The notes: generated by a model not told the origin, from the sequence alone. A stretch of 64,000 nucleotides of DNA from Cricetomys ansorgei (GCA_026225945.1 JAMJFZ010001869.1:1-64000); one strand, 5' to 3'; shown: positions 20,421 to 33,388, counted from the first letter of the stretch. Program-made: numbers and translations.

Positions 20421-22555
20421 TGCTGTCCACCATTTGCAGTCAATAACTCTAAGTCAATTTTTAGAGAGATATTTATGAATTAAATACAGTCTTTAAATAT
20501 GGTATATTTGAAAATTTAACATAATATCGTATTTTCTTAATATATCGTCCACTGGTCCCATCTTGAGGTTCTCTCTGGCAAGCCAATTAAGTCTCCAGAC
20601 TCCTTTGGGCACTGGTTTTTCATGAGATGATGGAGGACACAGCCATCACAGGCTGCTTATAGAAGAAATGATTTGTTTCTTAAGATTATTGTGCAAGTTT
20701 AACTTCAGAGACTAAAATAATAATTTAAAACAAGTGCATAAACTACTTTAGGGAACTCCACTATAAACCCTATTTAAAAATAAACTTGTAAAATAAAACC
20801 AGTTTTTAAAATTTTATCAACTTTAAATGTTTTTTTTTAAATATTCATGAACCAATATCTAAGTGGTATCTAGAAACACTAAGAAAACCTCTCAGGATAA
20901 GGGTCACACCACATTGGAATTTGCCAACGTGTTTAAAATCAGCTGATAACTACAGTACATTGTGAAAATTTTATCTGAAAAAAATTTAAACTGATTCTTA
21001 GCATGTTAAAGACACTGAGTATGTAGTGCGGGGATCTGGTGGTTCAAGGTGTTTATACTACAGTCAAAGAGAAAGTTAGTAAAAGGAAAGGAGAGAGAAT
21101 GAGTGAAGATTCTTGAGGAAGGAAGCAACGGTCATCTTGTAAAACTAAAGAAAAGCCACAGAGGTTTGCAGGAATCATGTATTCTGTCGTAGATGCCACA
21201 CCAGAGAATCAAGTCTGATGTACAAGAGAGAAGCTTGGAAGACTTTTAACAAGGGAGAAATACAATCATCTATATATCTTTAAAGATTATTCTAGCTTTT
21301 TCTAAAAATGAAGAGGATACAAAAATGCAGAGACACCAGATGAGTGTCCAGACACTGGAGAGAGAGGATGGACCTGCATGGCTGTGAAGGGAAAGAAGAA
21401 TTGTAGAGACTTGTTGTTGCCTTACATCTGGAAGTGCTGTCATAATAGAGTTTACATCTATGCTGCCCAGCATGAAGATTGCTCCTGTTGAAACGAGTCA
21501 TGATGTGGCTGTATCTGGATGTAGCCCAGGCTCTCAGAGGCCTGCTGGAGCAAGTGCTATGAATGAGGGAGCTCAGGTCTAGGCTGGAGAGAGAATCCTT
21601 TAGTCTTCACAAATGCTAAAGGGAACAGAATGTAAAAGCTTGCATATAATCTGCTGTTCTGCCCAGTGTTGCATCCAAACTCCATTCTCTACCACTACGA
21701 AATAGTCCTGCTCAGAACTCAGATTAAAGTTCCCCTCACCTCCCCACAAGGTCACCCTCAATTACTCCTCTTCCCCTCTCACAGCATTTAAGTAGTAAGC
21801 AATTCATCAGCTCTGTAGCTAATTTGAGATAATTATCTCCACATATGATTCCATCAAACCATATTTAGGGTCAGAAAACTTTCTTGTAAAGCCACAACAA
21901 ATGGTGTCTCTATGTGACATTTCCCCAGCCAGACTAAGAGGCTTTATATTACATTTTAAGCAAATGTCAAAAAAAAAAAAAAAGGGGAAAGGATTTCAGA
22001 AGTAGTATTGTAATAAGTTTCCTTCTAACTAAAACTCAGGCAGAGCAGAACATAATGAGACAAAGAATCCTGTGGGAATAATGTAAAATGAAAAGGGAGA
22101 TTTAATTATGATATAATTTCTTTCTGAAAGAGATTAAATTACATGGTATAAAACTCTGAAATGAATATGAAGGTTTTGATCTTAATAGAAGATCCATTGA
22201 AAGAATTAATTTTCCATCACAAGCTATTCATTTTAGACAGTATTTGCATGGGGGTGGGTAGCTGATTAGAGTGGTAAAGGTTCACACTCTCTCTTGTCAC
22301 GTCTTCATTACAAGCATCATTTCTGTTTTATTTTCTGAGCTTCTAGGTAAGTTGAATACAATGGTTGGGGTAGCATATATAACTTAATCGATCCTAATGT
22401 TAAATGCAGGCACCTTGCCATATGACTGGAATATGAAATAAAAACATGGAATTTACTCAACTTTTATCCATCATACACTATATGCTATTCAAAACACCTG
22501 TCTCCAATTGGAATGAAATCCCCTGAAGCTAGGAGTGGACCAGAAGGCGTCAGGA
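20421..22555. other. Mostly unrecognised; weak old-repeat signal
   Basis: Around 21,235-21,330 ('acttttaacaagggagaaat...attattctagc') there is a faint resemblance to a common old mammalian repeat. An A(16) run lies at 21,969-21,984. Otherwise nothing is recognised. Confidence 0.35.
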
Positions 22556-22715
22556 ATTCTGAGCTTCAGTCCTGGCTTTCAGGTGCGCCCATGTGACCTT
22601 GGCTTTACCAGGCTGAGTCTCAGCTCTCTATTTTAAAAATCTTAAAATCTTTCAAAAAACTGATTTTTCTGTGCAGCACATAGTGTCATAGATGCCCAAT
22701 GAATAGTGTTCCATT
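22556..22715 (+). mobile_element. MIR SINE
   Basis: 'gagcttcagtcctggctttc', 'catgtgaccttggctttacc' and 'tgagtctcagctctctattt' follow the MIR consensus in order. Confidence 0.65.
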
Positions 22716-22969
22716 CAGGAGAAATGCTACTGAAAAAAAGACACACATAGAAAGACAAGGTATTAGGGCTCAGGGTAGAGGCAACCTAGGTATTGACATG
22801 TGAACAGTTTGGGGTGTGGTGATATAAACACTGAAATATTTAAGAAGTCCCCGAATGGCTAAAATCTATGATAGTTGATGGAAAAGAGAATCAATAGACG
22901 GAAACAAAGGCCAAAGATGGAGCAGCCAATGCTGTTCAAGGAGCAGCTATTGAGTGGCAGTTAACTTGA
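22716..22969. other. Unrecognised spacer
   Basis: No feature seen. Confidence 0.4.
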
Positions 22970-22970
22970 T

Positions 22971-23060
<90 letters not shown>

Positions 23061-23094
23061 GGGGGAGGGAGGGAGAGGGAGAGGGAGAGAGACA
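22970..23094. repeat. (GT)n(GA)n compound microsatellite with GGGA-rich end
   Basis: About 10 GT units pass into roughly 33 GA units and then gggaggg/gggaga units. It encodes only artefactual Arg-Glu repeats in open frames. Confidence 0.95.
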
Positions 23095-23240
23095 GAAGGT
23101 GTATTCAGAGGTCAGAACAGGGCATCTGATCTCTTGGAGCTGGAGTTACAGGAGGTTGTGAGTTGCTCAACATGGGTGCTGGTAGCCTGACTCAGGTCCT
23201 CTACAACAAGTACTCCAAGAGTCATCTCTCCAGTCTCCAG
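23095..23240 (-). mobile_element. B3/B2-type SINE, minus orientation
   Basis: 'agaggtcagaacagggcatc', 'gagctggagttacaggaggt' and 'tcctctacaacaagtactcc' followed by 'catctctccagtctcc' are a reversed B3. The neighbouring microsatellite is its expanded 3' tail. Confidence 0.88.
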
Positions 23241-24594
23241 ACTGACCTTAAGATGTTTCTTAGTGGTGCGGATAGGACTATCATTACCATCTGTGCTCCA
23301 GTGATTGACAAGTGAGATCGCCTACTTGGTAGGGCACACATGTAGGGGACATCAGCAGGGGCCACATGGAGGATGAATTCAGAATTCCAAGCATCTGAGT
23401 TTTTATGAGAGGCATGAAGAGACAAGGTGAGTCAGCAAAAAGGCAGAAAGGGAATTTTCTCGTAATGAAAAGAAATTACTCTAAATCTCGCCAGCTGCAA
23501 GCTTCAGCAGCACTTTTATCACAGCTGCCAGAAAGGGACCAGAAGACATAAATTAAGCCTCATCTAGGCTTGACTGGGAACTAGCAGTAATGGATAAGGG
23601 GCCCTTGTGCTAAAGCCTCTTCTGTATGGCAGATTGGTTTCCGTTTGAAACATTACTAAGGAGGACGATTCTTTGAGTGGATAGAATCATCCTCGATAGG
23701 GAATTTGAACATGACATTTACCCAAAGGACTAAACAAATCCAATAAAATTAAAAGTTTGACTAGAATACATATTCATATTGGAAGAATTACTCAAGAGTT
23801 ATAGCCACTTAATGGCTGGAAAGTAGTTCTGGAATGGAGCCTCATATACCACAAGCCTAAAATAAATATTCGTGGACACTTTGATAGTACAGCTCAAAAT
23901 GAATTTCTGGATCTAGGAGAAAACTAATTACTTTCGTTCAGGCTGATTCTTTCTCAGCTACAGAGTCAAATATTTTGAGAAACTTTAACGTTGCTTTCAC
24001 ACATTACACTTTCAAAGGCTAGGTGGGGTAGTTTATTCTGACATTATGGCCAAGAACAGATTCTCAAAGTGCATGGCATTTGAACTCTTTGCAGATTAAA
24101 AATAAAGTATCACACACTCTTAATGTAACAACAGTAAAGCATTTTATAAAATGAATGGATCATTTCCCTAAGAAAAATATATTTGTTCCTGATTAAAAAT
24201 GATAAACATAACATGATCATGTGTTTTACATTTGCCAAAGAGAATACATTTATTGCCTGCTAATTTGATTTTCCAAAGATGTCCCACCTCACAGGTAGGT
24301 TTTTAAGTGCTCTCAATTGATACTGAGGATGTTCTCTTAGATCAAAGCAGCTGTGATTTTCCACATTCTAATGAATTTCCCTACCATGAATCTATTAACA
24401 TGCAGTGTGATTGTAGAAATGACTTTGTCTCTTGAATGCTTGTGTTCATCTGTTTCCCTGGGTGACCCAGCCCCATTTGGCCCTTCCAAAGCCCTGCAAC
24501 GTTGCTAATAGTGATGCTCTGTTTGCAATATTTGATGCCAGTCTTGAATATCCAGATCTGTGCTCTGTCTAACACATTAACATTAGGATAGATT
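23241..24594. other. Unrecognised
   Basis: No repeat or gene recognised over about 1.35 kb. Confidence 0.4.
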
Positions 24595-24700
24595 ATACTC
24601 AGTTGGATAAGGCATGTGATTATCAGCCCTGGGTGCACATGAGAACTGCCTGGGAAGGTTTTAAAATTACAGATGATTAGAATATGCAAATGTGGGTGAG
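24595..24700. mobile_element. hAT-type MITE remnant (tentative)
   Basis: 'gccctgggtgcacatgagaa' followed by 'ctgcctgggaaggttttaaa' resembles the end of an old Charlie-type non-autonomous element (gctgcacattagaatcacctgggaagc). Only one side is seen. Confidence 0.35.
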
Positions 24701-24719
24701 ACCCACAGTCAAAATGAAA

Positions 24720-24801
24720 GGAGAAATCTACAATATAATTATACTGACTGAAAATATTTAGAAATATATAAATAAATTTATATATATATTATAATATATA
24801 G

Positions 24802-24843
<42 letters not shown>

Positions 24844-24975
24844 TTTAAAAAGAGGGTGTGAACTTGAAGGAGAGTGGGAAGGGGTATATGGATGGGTTTG
24901 GAGGGAGGAAAAGGAAGAGGAGAAATGTTGTAATTATATTATAATATCAAAAATCAAAACAAAACAAACAAATCC
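24720..24975 (+). mobile_element. Rodent L1 3' end with (AT)n
   Basis: A pure AT tract (about 24,805-24,840) precedes 'gtgtgaacttgaaggagagt', 'ggggtatatggatgggtttg' and 'gagaaatgttgtaattatat', then a CAAAA tail. This is the typical 3' terminus of a rodent L1. It is 5'-truncated with no ORF. Confidence 0.75.
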
Positions 24976-25910
24976 AAAAGGTTTTAGAACAGGAAAAAGT
25001 AAGGAACAAAAATATAGTGTAGACTGAAAACAAAAAGTCAAAGAACTTTGAAATTAATAATTGAAACTAGGAGTAGTAATTTTGTGCCAAAGTAAACCTC
25101 AAAGGTTAAAAGCACAAAATAATCAATAATGAGATAAGACTTTATAAAATCTATAACATAGCCTTAAAATACAAAAATCACAACAGCTGGAAAAGATATA
25201 GTTAAGAGATTTCAACATATTCATCTTCTATATTGACAAATAATCAAGCAAACTATACACAAAATAGAACATTGAGTAACACACTGAGTTTATACTTTTA
25301 TGTTTATATAAACATAGACACAGTTGCTTTCTGTTTTTTGTGCACACATGGAACAATCATATGGGATGGGCCATATGCAGCCTGCGAAAGGATTCTAATT
25401 GGATGTCTTATGAGCGAGGATCCAAATAATTAACATTACACAGGTTATAGTCTCTAATTTAATAAAATCAGAATCTAAGAACAAAAAGATGACTACGTGA
25501 AAATTAAACAACAGATAAATAATGACTCAATGGAACATTGAGTTAAAGAGAAACTCATTACAGAAACAGTAAAATATCTCAAGAGATGAAGACAGAGCAA
25601 AGAGACTACCTAAGACAGATCTGGGCAGTGTGTGGAGGGGAAATTATAAAATCTTTATAAGGTATCACCTGAAAGTATTAATAAGATGAATGACTCCCTT
25701 ATAAGACATCTATATTAAAACAAAAATACAAATAAAACACACAGAGTGGCAAAAGGAAATAACGAGGCTAAATAAGTATCACAAATATAATATCACAGTA
25801 TGGATACTTATTTACAAATAAATATTAGAACCCAAATTAAATAACTACATTCATAGAAGTGTGAAAACTTCTGAAGTTTTTATAATAAACATAAAATTAT
25901 TTCTAGGGAA

Positions 25911-26118
25911 CTGGAGAGATGGCTCAGTGGTTAAGAGTACTTGCTGTTCTTCCAGAGGATCCAGGTTTGTTTCCTAGCACCCACACAGCAACTCAGAACA
26001 TTTTATGTCTCAAGTCCCAGGGAATCTGGTACCTTCTTCTGACCTCTTTGGATACCAGGTACACGTGTGACACATAGACATACATGTAGGCAAAATATCC
26101 ACACACATAAAATTAAGT
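25911..26118 (+). mobile_element. B2 SINE
   Basis: 'ggaactggagagatggctca', 'gtggttaagagtacttgctg' and 'ttcttccagaggatccagg' give the tRNA-derived head with A and B box-like sequence. The tail is 'cacataaaattaag'. Confidence 0.92.
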
Positions 26119-26654
26119 GTTTTTGTTTAATCACAACAAATTCCTACTGTACTCAGCAAACCAATTGTAAAAGGCACATGGGAGAATACAGACTTGTGAA
26201 AGGTTACTTTTAATAGAGATCAAAGAGGGTGATTTGTCCATTAACGATAAGCACAAAGTTACAGAGACACAGTATGGTGCCAGCTGGGGACCAGGCTTGT
26301 AAAGAAATGAAACAGAACACCTATCATTTGATAGTTCTATGCGTGGTTGAGTTCTTACCAGGTAATAAAGATGCTCCCACAAGAACAAGGAAAATGGATA
26401 GTTTATTTAATAAACAGGGTTTGGGAATGGAAGATTTCAGCTAGATACCACTCCTTACAGGACATCTTCAAAGCAGACTCCAGATAAATTAACAATTTAA
26501 ATTTCAGCGGTAAAATTACAAACCAGTAGAACACAAACGTAATAGAAAATCTAGATGACCTAGGGTTTAGAGAAGGCTTCTTAATCGTGAGTTCAAAAGC
26601 ATATATTATATCGCAGTATAATAGTTGGCTTTTGCCTCATAAAAAATAATTATT

Positions 26655-26818
26655 TCTAGAGTCAGCTAGATGGCTCCTTGAGTAAAGGTGCTTGGCGATC
26701 AAGCCTGACGATCTGAATCTGATCTCTGCGACCCACGTGGTCGAAAGAGAGAACCAACTCCTGTGAGTTGTCCCCTGACTTTCACACATTTGTTGTGGTG
26801 TATGTGCACCCCCCACAT

Positions 26819-26856
<38 letters not shown>

Positions 26857-26866
26857 ACACACTAAA
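26655..26866 (+). mobile_element. B3 SINE with (CA)n tail
   Basis: 'tggctccttgagtaaaggtg', 'cttggcgatcaagcctgacg' and 'gacccacgtggtcgaaagag' match B3. The 3' end has expanded into about 25 CA units (26,820-26,866). Confidence 0.9.
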
Positions 26867-27190
26867 TGTAGTAAAAATTATTTCTGACCAAAGTGGATAC
26901 TACAGAGAGATGTAAATTGATGGCAGACTGGAAGACATTTTTCTTATTTGTAAAACGAATGAGGAGCTAATATCTACAAGGAATGTAGATTTCCTCCTAA
27001 GCCAAAAGCAAATGCAAGAGAAGAAGATAAATAGAAGAGATGAAGAAATAGTTTATGGGGGGAAACAGCTGACATGTGTCAGAACAGATACTCAGCAGTC
27101 ATCAGAAGAAATGTGTATCTAAGTACCCGTGAAAGATCACTTTCTGCTCATGTGGAAAAGTAAAGTTAGGGTGGGAAGACTACCAAGTGC

Positions 27191-29039
27191 GGCACAAGAT
27201 ATGGCTGCTTAGGCAACCTCATGCCCTGTTGGCATCGAGAAAAGGCCTCCTGACTCATGGACTTGAATGTGGTTCTACATCACTCAATGGCCTCGTTGTG
27301 GATTCTGTCCTTTCTTACACTCCTTGAGGGCACGCTCATTTCTCAAATATCTCAAGATTGTAGTGCTTGGAAAAGTCTCAGTAGGTAATTAATATGTGAC
27401 ACATACTTGTGAGCCCATGAATGGGAAGACTGTGCATGTTCATCTTATGCAATTGCTGTTCTTGTTTCTGACAACTAAGCACTCACTTTCTACTTGAAAG
27501 AACCAATTATAAGATTGTTTTCTTAAAGAAGACTAAGTAATATTGTAGTTATTGCCTGAAAGAAAAAGAACTTAAGCTTCTCTATGCATGGGCTGCAGAC
27601 AAGGCTCAAAGGACATGACAGACAATTAGCATCATTCGATAGTCTAGAACTTCAGAAATGTTGTTACAAAAACAACTCACCATTCTGATTCTATATAAAA
27701 ATGATGGATTTTTCTACTTTCAAAACTAAGTGTTGATACCTTAATTGTTATTTTCTAGAAGACCAAAAATGCTTAAGTTAAATCCAAAATTACATCATTC
27801 AACCAGTAGATTTAAAAGCAGAATAGTCTGAATCCTATTACTGGGGATGAAAATTGACTAAACCCATTGGATAGCCCATCGATAACAACCTTCATTTGCT
27901 CTCCATATAACATCATTCATATTACAGGAAAGCAGTAGCTTCAGAATGTGAAAGACTTCTTTCCCTCTACCCACTTCTTCATATACCTTCCTTTAATGGA
28001 AAAGAAGTTACTTGTGTGCAGCTTAGATTTAAAGATACAGATTTAGCTGAATTTGCTTTTGGATATGTTCACTTTACTATATTGTCAGTGTGTGCATAAC
28101 GCTTTCCAGTTGTTCTGGCTCTTCTATGCCTAAGTACGTTGGTCATGGCTTTGTATAACCATTTAAGCAGGACTTGGTGTGCTCATAAATTTGGATTACT
28201 TGAATGTAGTCTTTGAAGAAGCAACACATCCTTTTAGTGATTAAAGGTACATCCATATGTATTCTAAACTAGCTCTGACTGCTATTGGATACAATCACCA
28301 AAGAAGCAACATTTTCATCTCCATTATTTAGAATCTATTGAAAAGCAAAGAGAACATGTTTTCAAGGTATTTCCAGTCTTTCCAAATAAACATGGGAGCA
28401 AATTCATAGAGTATCAGGTCACTGTGTCATATTTAGTCATTGAAAACTTTGAGAAACAGGGTTTAATAGAAGTATTGACTGGTGTCTTATTTGGGGATCA
28501 CAGTAGCAGGCTAATAAATGAAACCTGGCTCAGTCAGATAGGGAATTTCCATGTGGAAAAGTCTATAAGACAAATTCTTGAGAATGAGCAGATGCTACTG
28601 GAAGCTGAGAGGTCTACAAGAGAAAGGAATGATGTAGTTGGATGCTTCCCTGGCCTCAGGTACTATCCAGAGAGAAATCCCTGGTTTCTACATTCTGAAC
28701 TGAAACTGGAGATTTTAAACTCCACTATGAGGAACTGATCAGCACCCAGAGGAAAGTCATCAATTTTTCACAGCACAAGTTGCTAACACCAAGACTCTAG
28801 AAAAAAAGAATATTTCTGTGTAAAGAGTAGGGAGCCTGGTAGTGGAGGTCAGGTGTTAGACTGGCAAATGTCTTCTGCACCAGCCATTGCAGGATTGGGA
28901 TATTTGTCAAGGACACAAAGCAGTAAGTGAGAGAATTATACTTCAGGTCTGTTCTCTTTCTAGTCTGTTGTGTTGCCTCATAAATGTAATGGTGACATTT
29001 TCTGAAAAGCCTCCCCAAAAATATTAGAACAGTCCTTTA
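27191..29039. other. Unrecognised, repeat-poor
   Basis: No SINE, LTR or LINE recognised over 1.8 kb. A 104-codon frame at 28,424-28,738 is listed as an open question only. Its protein resembles nothing I know. Confidence 0.4.
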
Positions 29040-29280
29040 ATGTCCTCAAAGTCCTTGTCTGATCTTGCTTCCTACTGCCTCTGCTCATATCACATCCTCT
29101 TTTGAGACCTCATTACATGTGTTTTCCTTCTTAAATATGTGGCACGTGATATTCTAGTATCTACTTACATCTCTCTCACCCCTGTTAGACCACTGGATCT
29201 TTAAGGATAATCATCCATTGTCACTTACTTATGTAGCATAGAAATAGAAATATGGCAAACACTCAGTGACATGCTGATTG
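29040..29280 (+). mobile_element. L2 LINE 3' region fragment
   Basis: 'tgtgttttccttcttaaata', 'tctctctcacccctgttaga', 'ccactggatctttaagga' and 'aaacactcagtgacatgctg' follow the L2 3' end layout (last coding part, 'tgtaagctccttgagg', then the terminal repeat). It is decayed. Confidence 0.5.
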
Positions 29281-29321
29281 TATCAGTGACTGAACTGACT
29301 GAACTGAAGAATATATTACAT

Positions 29322-29322
29322 A

Positions 29323-29360
<38 letters not shown>

Positions 29361-29366
29361 ACACAG
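29322..29366. repeat. (CA)n microsatellite
   Basis: About 20 CA units with a single 'cacatacaca' interruption. Confidence 0.95.
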
Positions 29367-31297
29367 GACTACAGTTATACATTGACATATCTAAAAGGTA
29401 GTGTTACTGATTCTACTGAGAAAAGAATCTGCCTTTGCTCTGTCTCGGCAAGCCAAAAGGCTACCAAGGACAGCTGCAAGGCATTTTATATAGTACTGGC
29501 AAAGATCCTATCACTCAGTTGTTGTGGAAATATGACTGGATGACCAGATAAGGCCTACGCTGAATGGGCTGGAAGCCAGAAGTCATAAAATAGGCAAATG
29601 ATTTCTCAGCCCACACAGACTCTGTAAAGTAATATCTAGGAAGGGCATCATACAGCTTCCAGCTACTTGAAAACCCTCCAGGCCTACCATTTCAGCATGT
29701 TTAAACATTGTGCCAAGCACTCATTGACTAGGCCAATAATATATATGGATGAAACACTTCAAGAAATGGCAGATTTCTTTCTTCTATAAATTTTCTTCCC
29801 AACTTAGAGAGAATGAATTTTGATGTGGACCTGGAGAACCATTTCCAGTGGAGCCCAGAAGGATAATACTTGTTAGGATTAGGGTTGTGACTCTAGACAG
29901 AAATGTGTTCTTATAGCTCCCTAGTCTAAAAGAGCCTTGGAAAAAGGCCTTTGTTTGTCAAGAACATCTTGAATGGAGACTCACTCGGTGGCCATGCAGT
30001 CATGACACTAAAATAAGACACAGACAAAGCAACAGGGCTGTTCATTACCCGTTACTAAAAAAAGCCAGGAAATCACATAATCCCAGACTTTATTTTATTC
30101 TATAGTGAAGAAAAAAATTACAGCTGAATGGAAGATATTGGTGGCAAAGCTTACCCTCCCTCCCATCTGTTTTATTCAAGGAGAAATTTGACAAGCACTC
30201 TCCCTTTTACCAGAAACATGAAATAACGAGATTTTAAAGAGCTGCTTTGACACAAAAACAAAAGAATGGAAGAGGGAAGGCAATCTTCGATGTTTGGCTC
30301 AGAATATTCTTGTTCCATTTATTCTGATGCATCCTTTCACTTCTGATGATTAAAAAAGAATCACATATATTGTTTATGGTACTTAGCCAATTTGGGTCCT
30401 ATTTTCGGTGTGGAAGTGTCACCGGACTGTTTGCTACTAGGAAATAGTGAAGGGTGTTATTAGTGAAATGATGCTGCTCTCTTTGTGAACCAGATCACAG
30501 TAGTAAGGATTTCCATGCTGTCTCTGCTGAAGGAAAGCAAATTGGCTCCTAGTGGAGTTTCTCCCTTTTGTCCTCCACTCACACATTAATTCCTATTCAT
30601 CTGTCAGTCCAACAGATGTTTGTTTGGTTTTAACGAGGTGCAAGGCATTGACACTGCAAGAATACAAAAACAGTTGTGAAGAGAAGCCTAAGATACTGCA
30701 AAACGTGTAGGACAGTCCTAAGCATATGGAAACAATCTACATGTTAGTTAGTCGGTAGTGCCCTTTGGAGAATCTTCAATACTGTGCGAGTACCCTCTTT
30801 TAAAGTGTACAATTTCCTCACCCTAATAAAGAGGATTATATGAAACACAGATTAATTTGAAGGAATAAAATGATGAATCAAAGCCTTTATCACAATTATT
30901 CTGGGACCAGGATTCCATTAATTCTTGAGCCTTGTCTAACTAGACATTCTCCCACATAGTAACCTTCAAGCCTAGAGTCTCAGTCTCCTAGTTTCTCATT
31001 CATTCCTGTCTAATGCATCAATAGATAAGCTCTGCCTGTCCTAATCGCACATTCTGTCTGTTGTGTGTCAAGGAAGGGCATCACCCATCCAAGGAGCTTC
31101 ACTACCCCTCCCAGTTGCCTCAGAAAACATTGTCAGACTTCCACTTGGCTTTTTGATCAGTACCCTTTCTCATTGGAATAGGAACACTAGTCTGAACTAC
31201 AGTTAATGCAATTACTCACTTAGATTTTTGTTAGTTCTCATCCATCAAAAGACTGGAAATCTATTAGTTATGCCTTCAGCCTCAGACCATGTAGTAG
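29367..31297. other. Unrecognised, repeat-poor
   Basis: Nearly 2 kb without a recognised repeat or gene. Together with 27,191-29,039 this is the most repeat-poor part of the window. Confidence 0.4.
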
Positions 31298-31613
31298 TTA
31301 GGTTGCTGTGGGGGCACACCAAAGAAGACAAGGAGTCATTTCATAGGTGCAGGCTCTGCTAGATCTCAGCAGAGGGAACCACTATCCTGGCAAGTGCCAG
31401 ACTGGACAGTGGAACCCTCAGCATCTGAGCTCAGGTGTTTTATTGATTCATAACTTCTCAGATGTTCTACTGATACCACGTGCAGATCATAAGCGATTAA
31501 ATAACCCCCACAGAAATCCAACACTGGCAGACAATTCAAAATGTCAAGATCTAGAGAAGCCCCTTACCCCACAATGCATAAAAACATTTTATACATAACT
31601 AAAAATAAACTTC
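31298..31613 (+). repeat. Unassigned dispersed repeat, copy 2
   Basis: Partner of the copy at 20,105. Both share the internal blocks in order and the same 3' 'tacataactaaaaataaact' terminus. This copy begins 'ggttgctgtgggggcacacc'. It has no coding potential. Confidence 0.65.
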
Positions 31614-32229
31614 CACAACAAGACCAGGTTCTGCCACACAGAGTACAAGCCCAGGAGACCCTGGTATCCTTTTCCAGGGCTCACACTCCAAAGTGGCACT
31701 CCACGGCACCACCGTCAGCCAAGACAGCTCCACCTTAAAGACTGTAAATTGGATGTTCACAAACCCTCTTCAGTAGTTTTCCTGAAAGCTTAATCCTGTC
31801 AGCCCTGGTCTTTTCAACTGTGATAATCTGCTGTCTATGTATCACAGCAGAATCATAGAAGCTATGATAAAATATGTTGAGTTGAAACCTCTGATGTCAT
31901 ACTTTAGAAATTAAGGATATAAGTTATTAAATGTGATAAAGAATGGCTCAGAATGTTCTCCACAAATGGCTCAAGGGATTAAATCTAACAAGCAGAATAT
32001 CAGTTTTGCATGTGAATATCAAAAATCCAAGTACACAAGCATAGAGGAAGGGAGATGATAATGTGAATGAAAAAGTTTAAGTTTTATCTGATGATTAATT
32101 GAATTTTAGTCTGAACTATAATGACTACAGGACTACTCAAGTAAACTGAATAATGGTTCCCCCAAAATATCTATGACCTCTACTTTATATAGTAAAATGC
32201 ACTTTGTAGATGTTAAATTAAGGATCTTA
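31614..32229. other. Unrecognised
   Basis: 31,620-31,740 is GC-richer than its surroundings ('acggcaccaccgtcagccaag') but is not recognised. The rest is AT-rich. Confidence 0.35.
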
Positions 32230-32501
32230 GGCTTCAAAGATGATTCAGGCAGTAAAGCACTTACCACACAAGCATAAGAGATTGAGTTTAGATCCCTATT
32301 TACTGTGTAAAAAGCTAGGGCTGTGCATGTTTATAACCCCAGATCCCTGGAGCTCATTAGCAGCCAAAGTAGCAGAATCAATGAGCTCCAGGTTCCAAAA
32401 AAGATTCCAGTCTTATAAATAATATGGAGAGAGATAAAGAAAGACCATTACACCAACCTCTAGCCTCCACATGGCACATCCAAACACACACACACACACA
32501 C
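32230..32501 (+). mobile_element. B4 SINE with (CA)n tail
   Basis: The tRNA-like half 'gcagtaaagcacttaccaca' and 'aagcataagagattgagttt' is fused to a B1-like half ('gctgtgcatgtttataaccc', 'tgagctccaggtt', 'acctctagcctccacatgg') with a CA tail. This is the B4 composite structure. Divergence is moderate. Confidence 0.85.
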
Positions 32502-33248
32502 TTTAACATTACATATGTCACACACAAAAATGCAAACGACAGAAGGGAAAGGAACTTCCGGGACTTTAAGTGTCATTTTTATGAGAATTTTTCCTATAAG
32601 GAGGATTAGGGGGATTTAGCTACAAAGAATGATAATCTACTGTAAGAATAGAAGCTGGGGTCAGGAAAGGCCATGGGGCATGTAGAGGGCTCACAAGCCA
32701 CATGAGTGGCTTCCAGGAGTTAGTAAAAACAAGGATACAAATTCTTGCATACAGAAAGAGCTAACTTGTCAACATCTTGATGTTAGCTCCATCATTTTGG
32801 ACTTCTAGAGATGTAAATTGGTGGGGCTTTTTGTTGCTGTTGTTTTTGTTTTGATCTTAAGCCAAGAAGTTTATAGCTATTTGTTATCACAGTTGTAGAA
32901 AATTAATAGAGACTCAAACTCCCTTCCTTTTGAGCCACATCTGATGAACAAATTTCGCTGGGTCATTTGCATGCCAAGCCTGTAAGTCTATTGGAGTGAC
33001 TCACAATTATAAAAGAGCTTCAAATCACGTCATGAGAAGAATTTTAGACATAGCTAATTTCACTTAAGAAGGAGTGAAGAAGGATGCTTAATCTCAAAGA
33101 TTTTGAATGTCATTAGTTTAGACTTGTTCTGAAGGTTCCTGAAGGGCACACCTAATTGCTTTTACACTTATTATTGATTCAATGTCTTTCTCCTCCACAT
33201 ATAACTAAATCTCATGGTGGTATAACATATATAACACTTATTAAAAAA
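32502..33248. other. Unrecognised
   Basis: It contains a GT/T-rich run near 32,828-32,852. No element or gene recognised. Confidence 0.4.
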
Positions 33249-33388
33249 TACAGGTGCGATGGCTCACACTGGTAATTCCAGAACTCAGGAGGCAGAGACA
33301 GGCACACTGCTGTGAATTTGAGACTAACTTGGTCTACACAGGGAGTTCCACACTAGCCTAGACTACAGAGTAAGACCTTACCTCAAAG
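33249..33388 (+). mobile_element. B1 SINE
   Basis: 'acaggtgcgatggctcacac', 'ggaggcagagacaggcacac' and 'ttggtctacacagggagttc' match B1. The A-rich tail continues into a purine microsatellite. Confidence 0.88.

Larger units (their letters stand above)
24976..27190 (+). mobile_element. Old, decayed L1 ORF2 region broken by SINEs
   Basis: Near 25,208 'agagatttcaacatattcat' matches the L1 endonuclease-domain GDFN segment. Near 25,345 'cacatggaacaatcat...ggccatatgcagcc' matches the following HGTF...DH(I/M)L region. Further ORF2-like, stop-ridden text follows at 26,370-26,650 and 26,890-27,180. B2 and B3 SINEs interrupt it. It is inactive. Confidence 0.55.

Noticed and set aside
22954..23190. Arg-Glu repeat 'protein'
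   Set aside because: It is simply the translation of a (GA)n microsatellite and the neighbouring reversed B3.
26228..26444. Possible exon-like frame near the B2 element
   Set aside because: Falls in decayed L1 sequence; no splice-site support.
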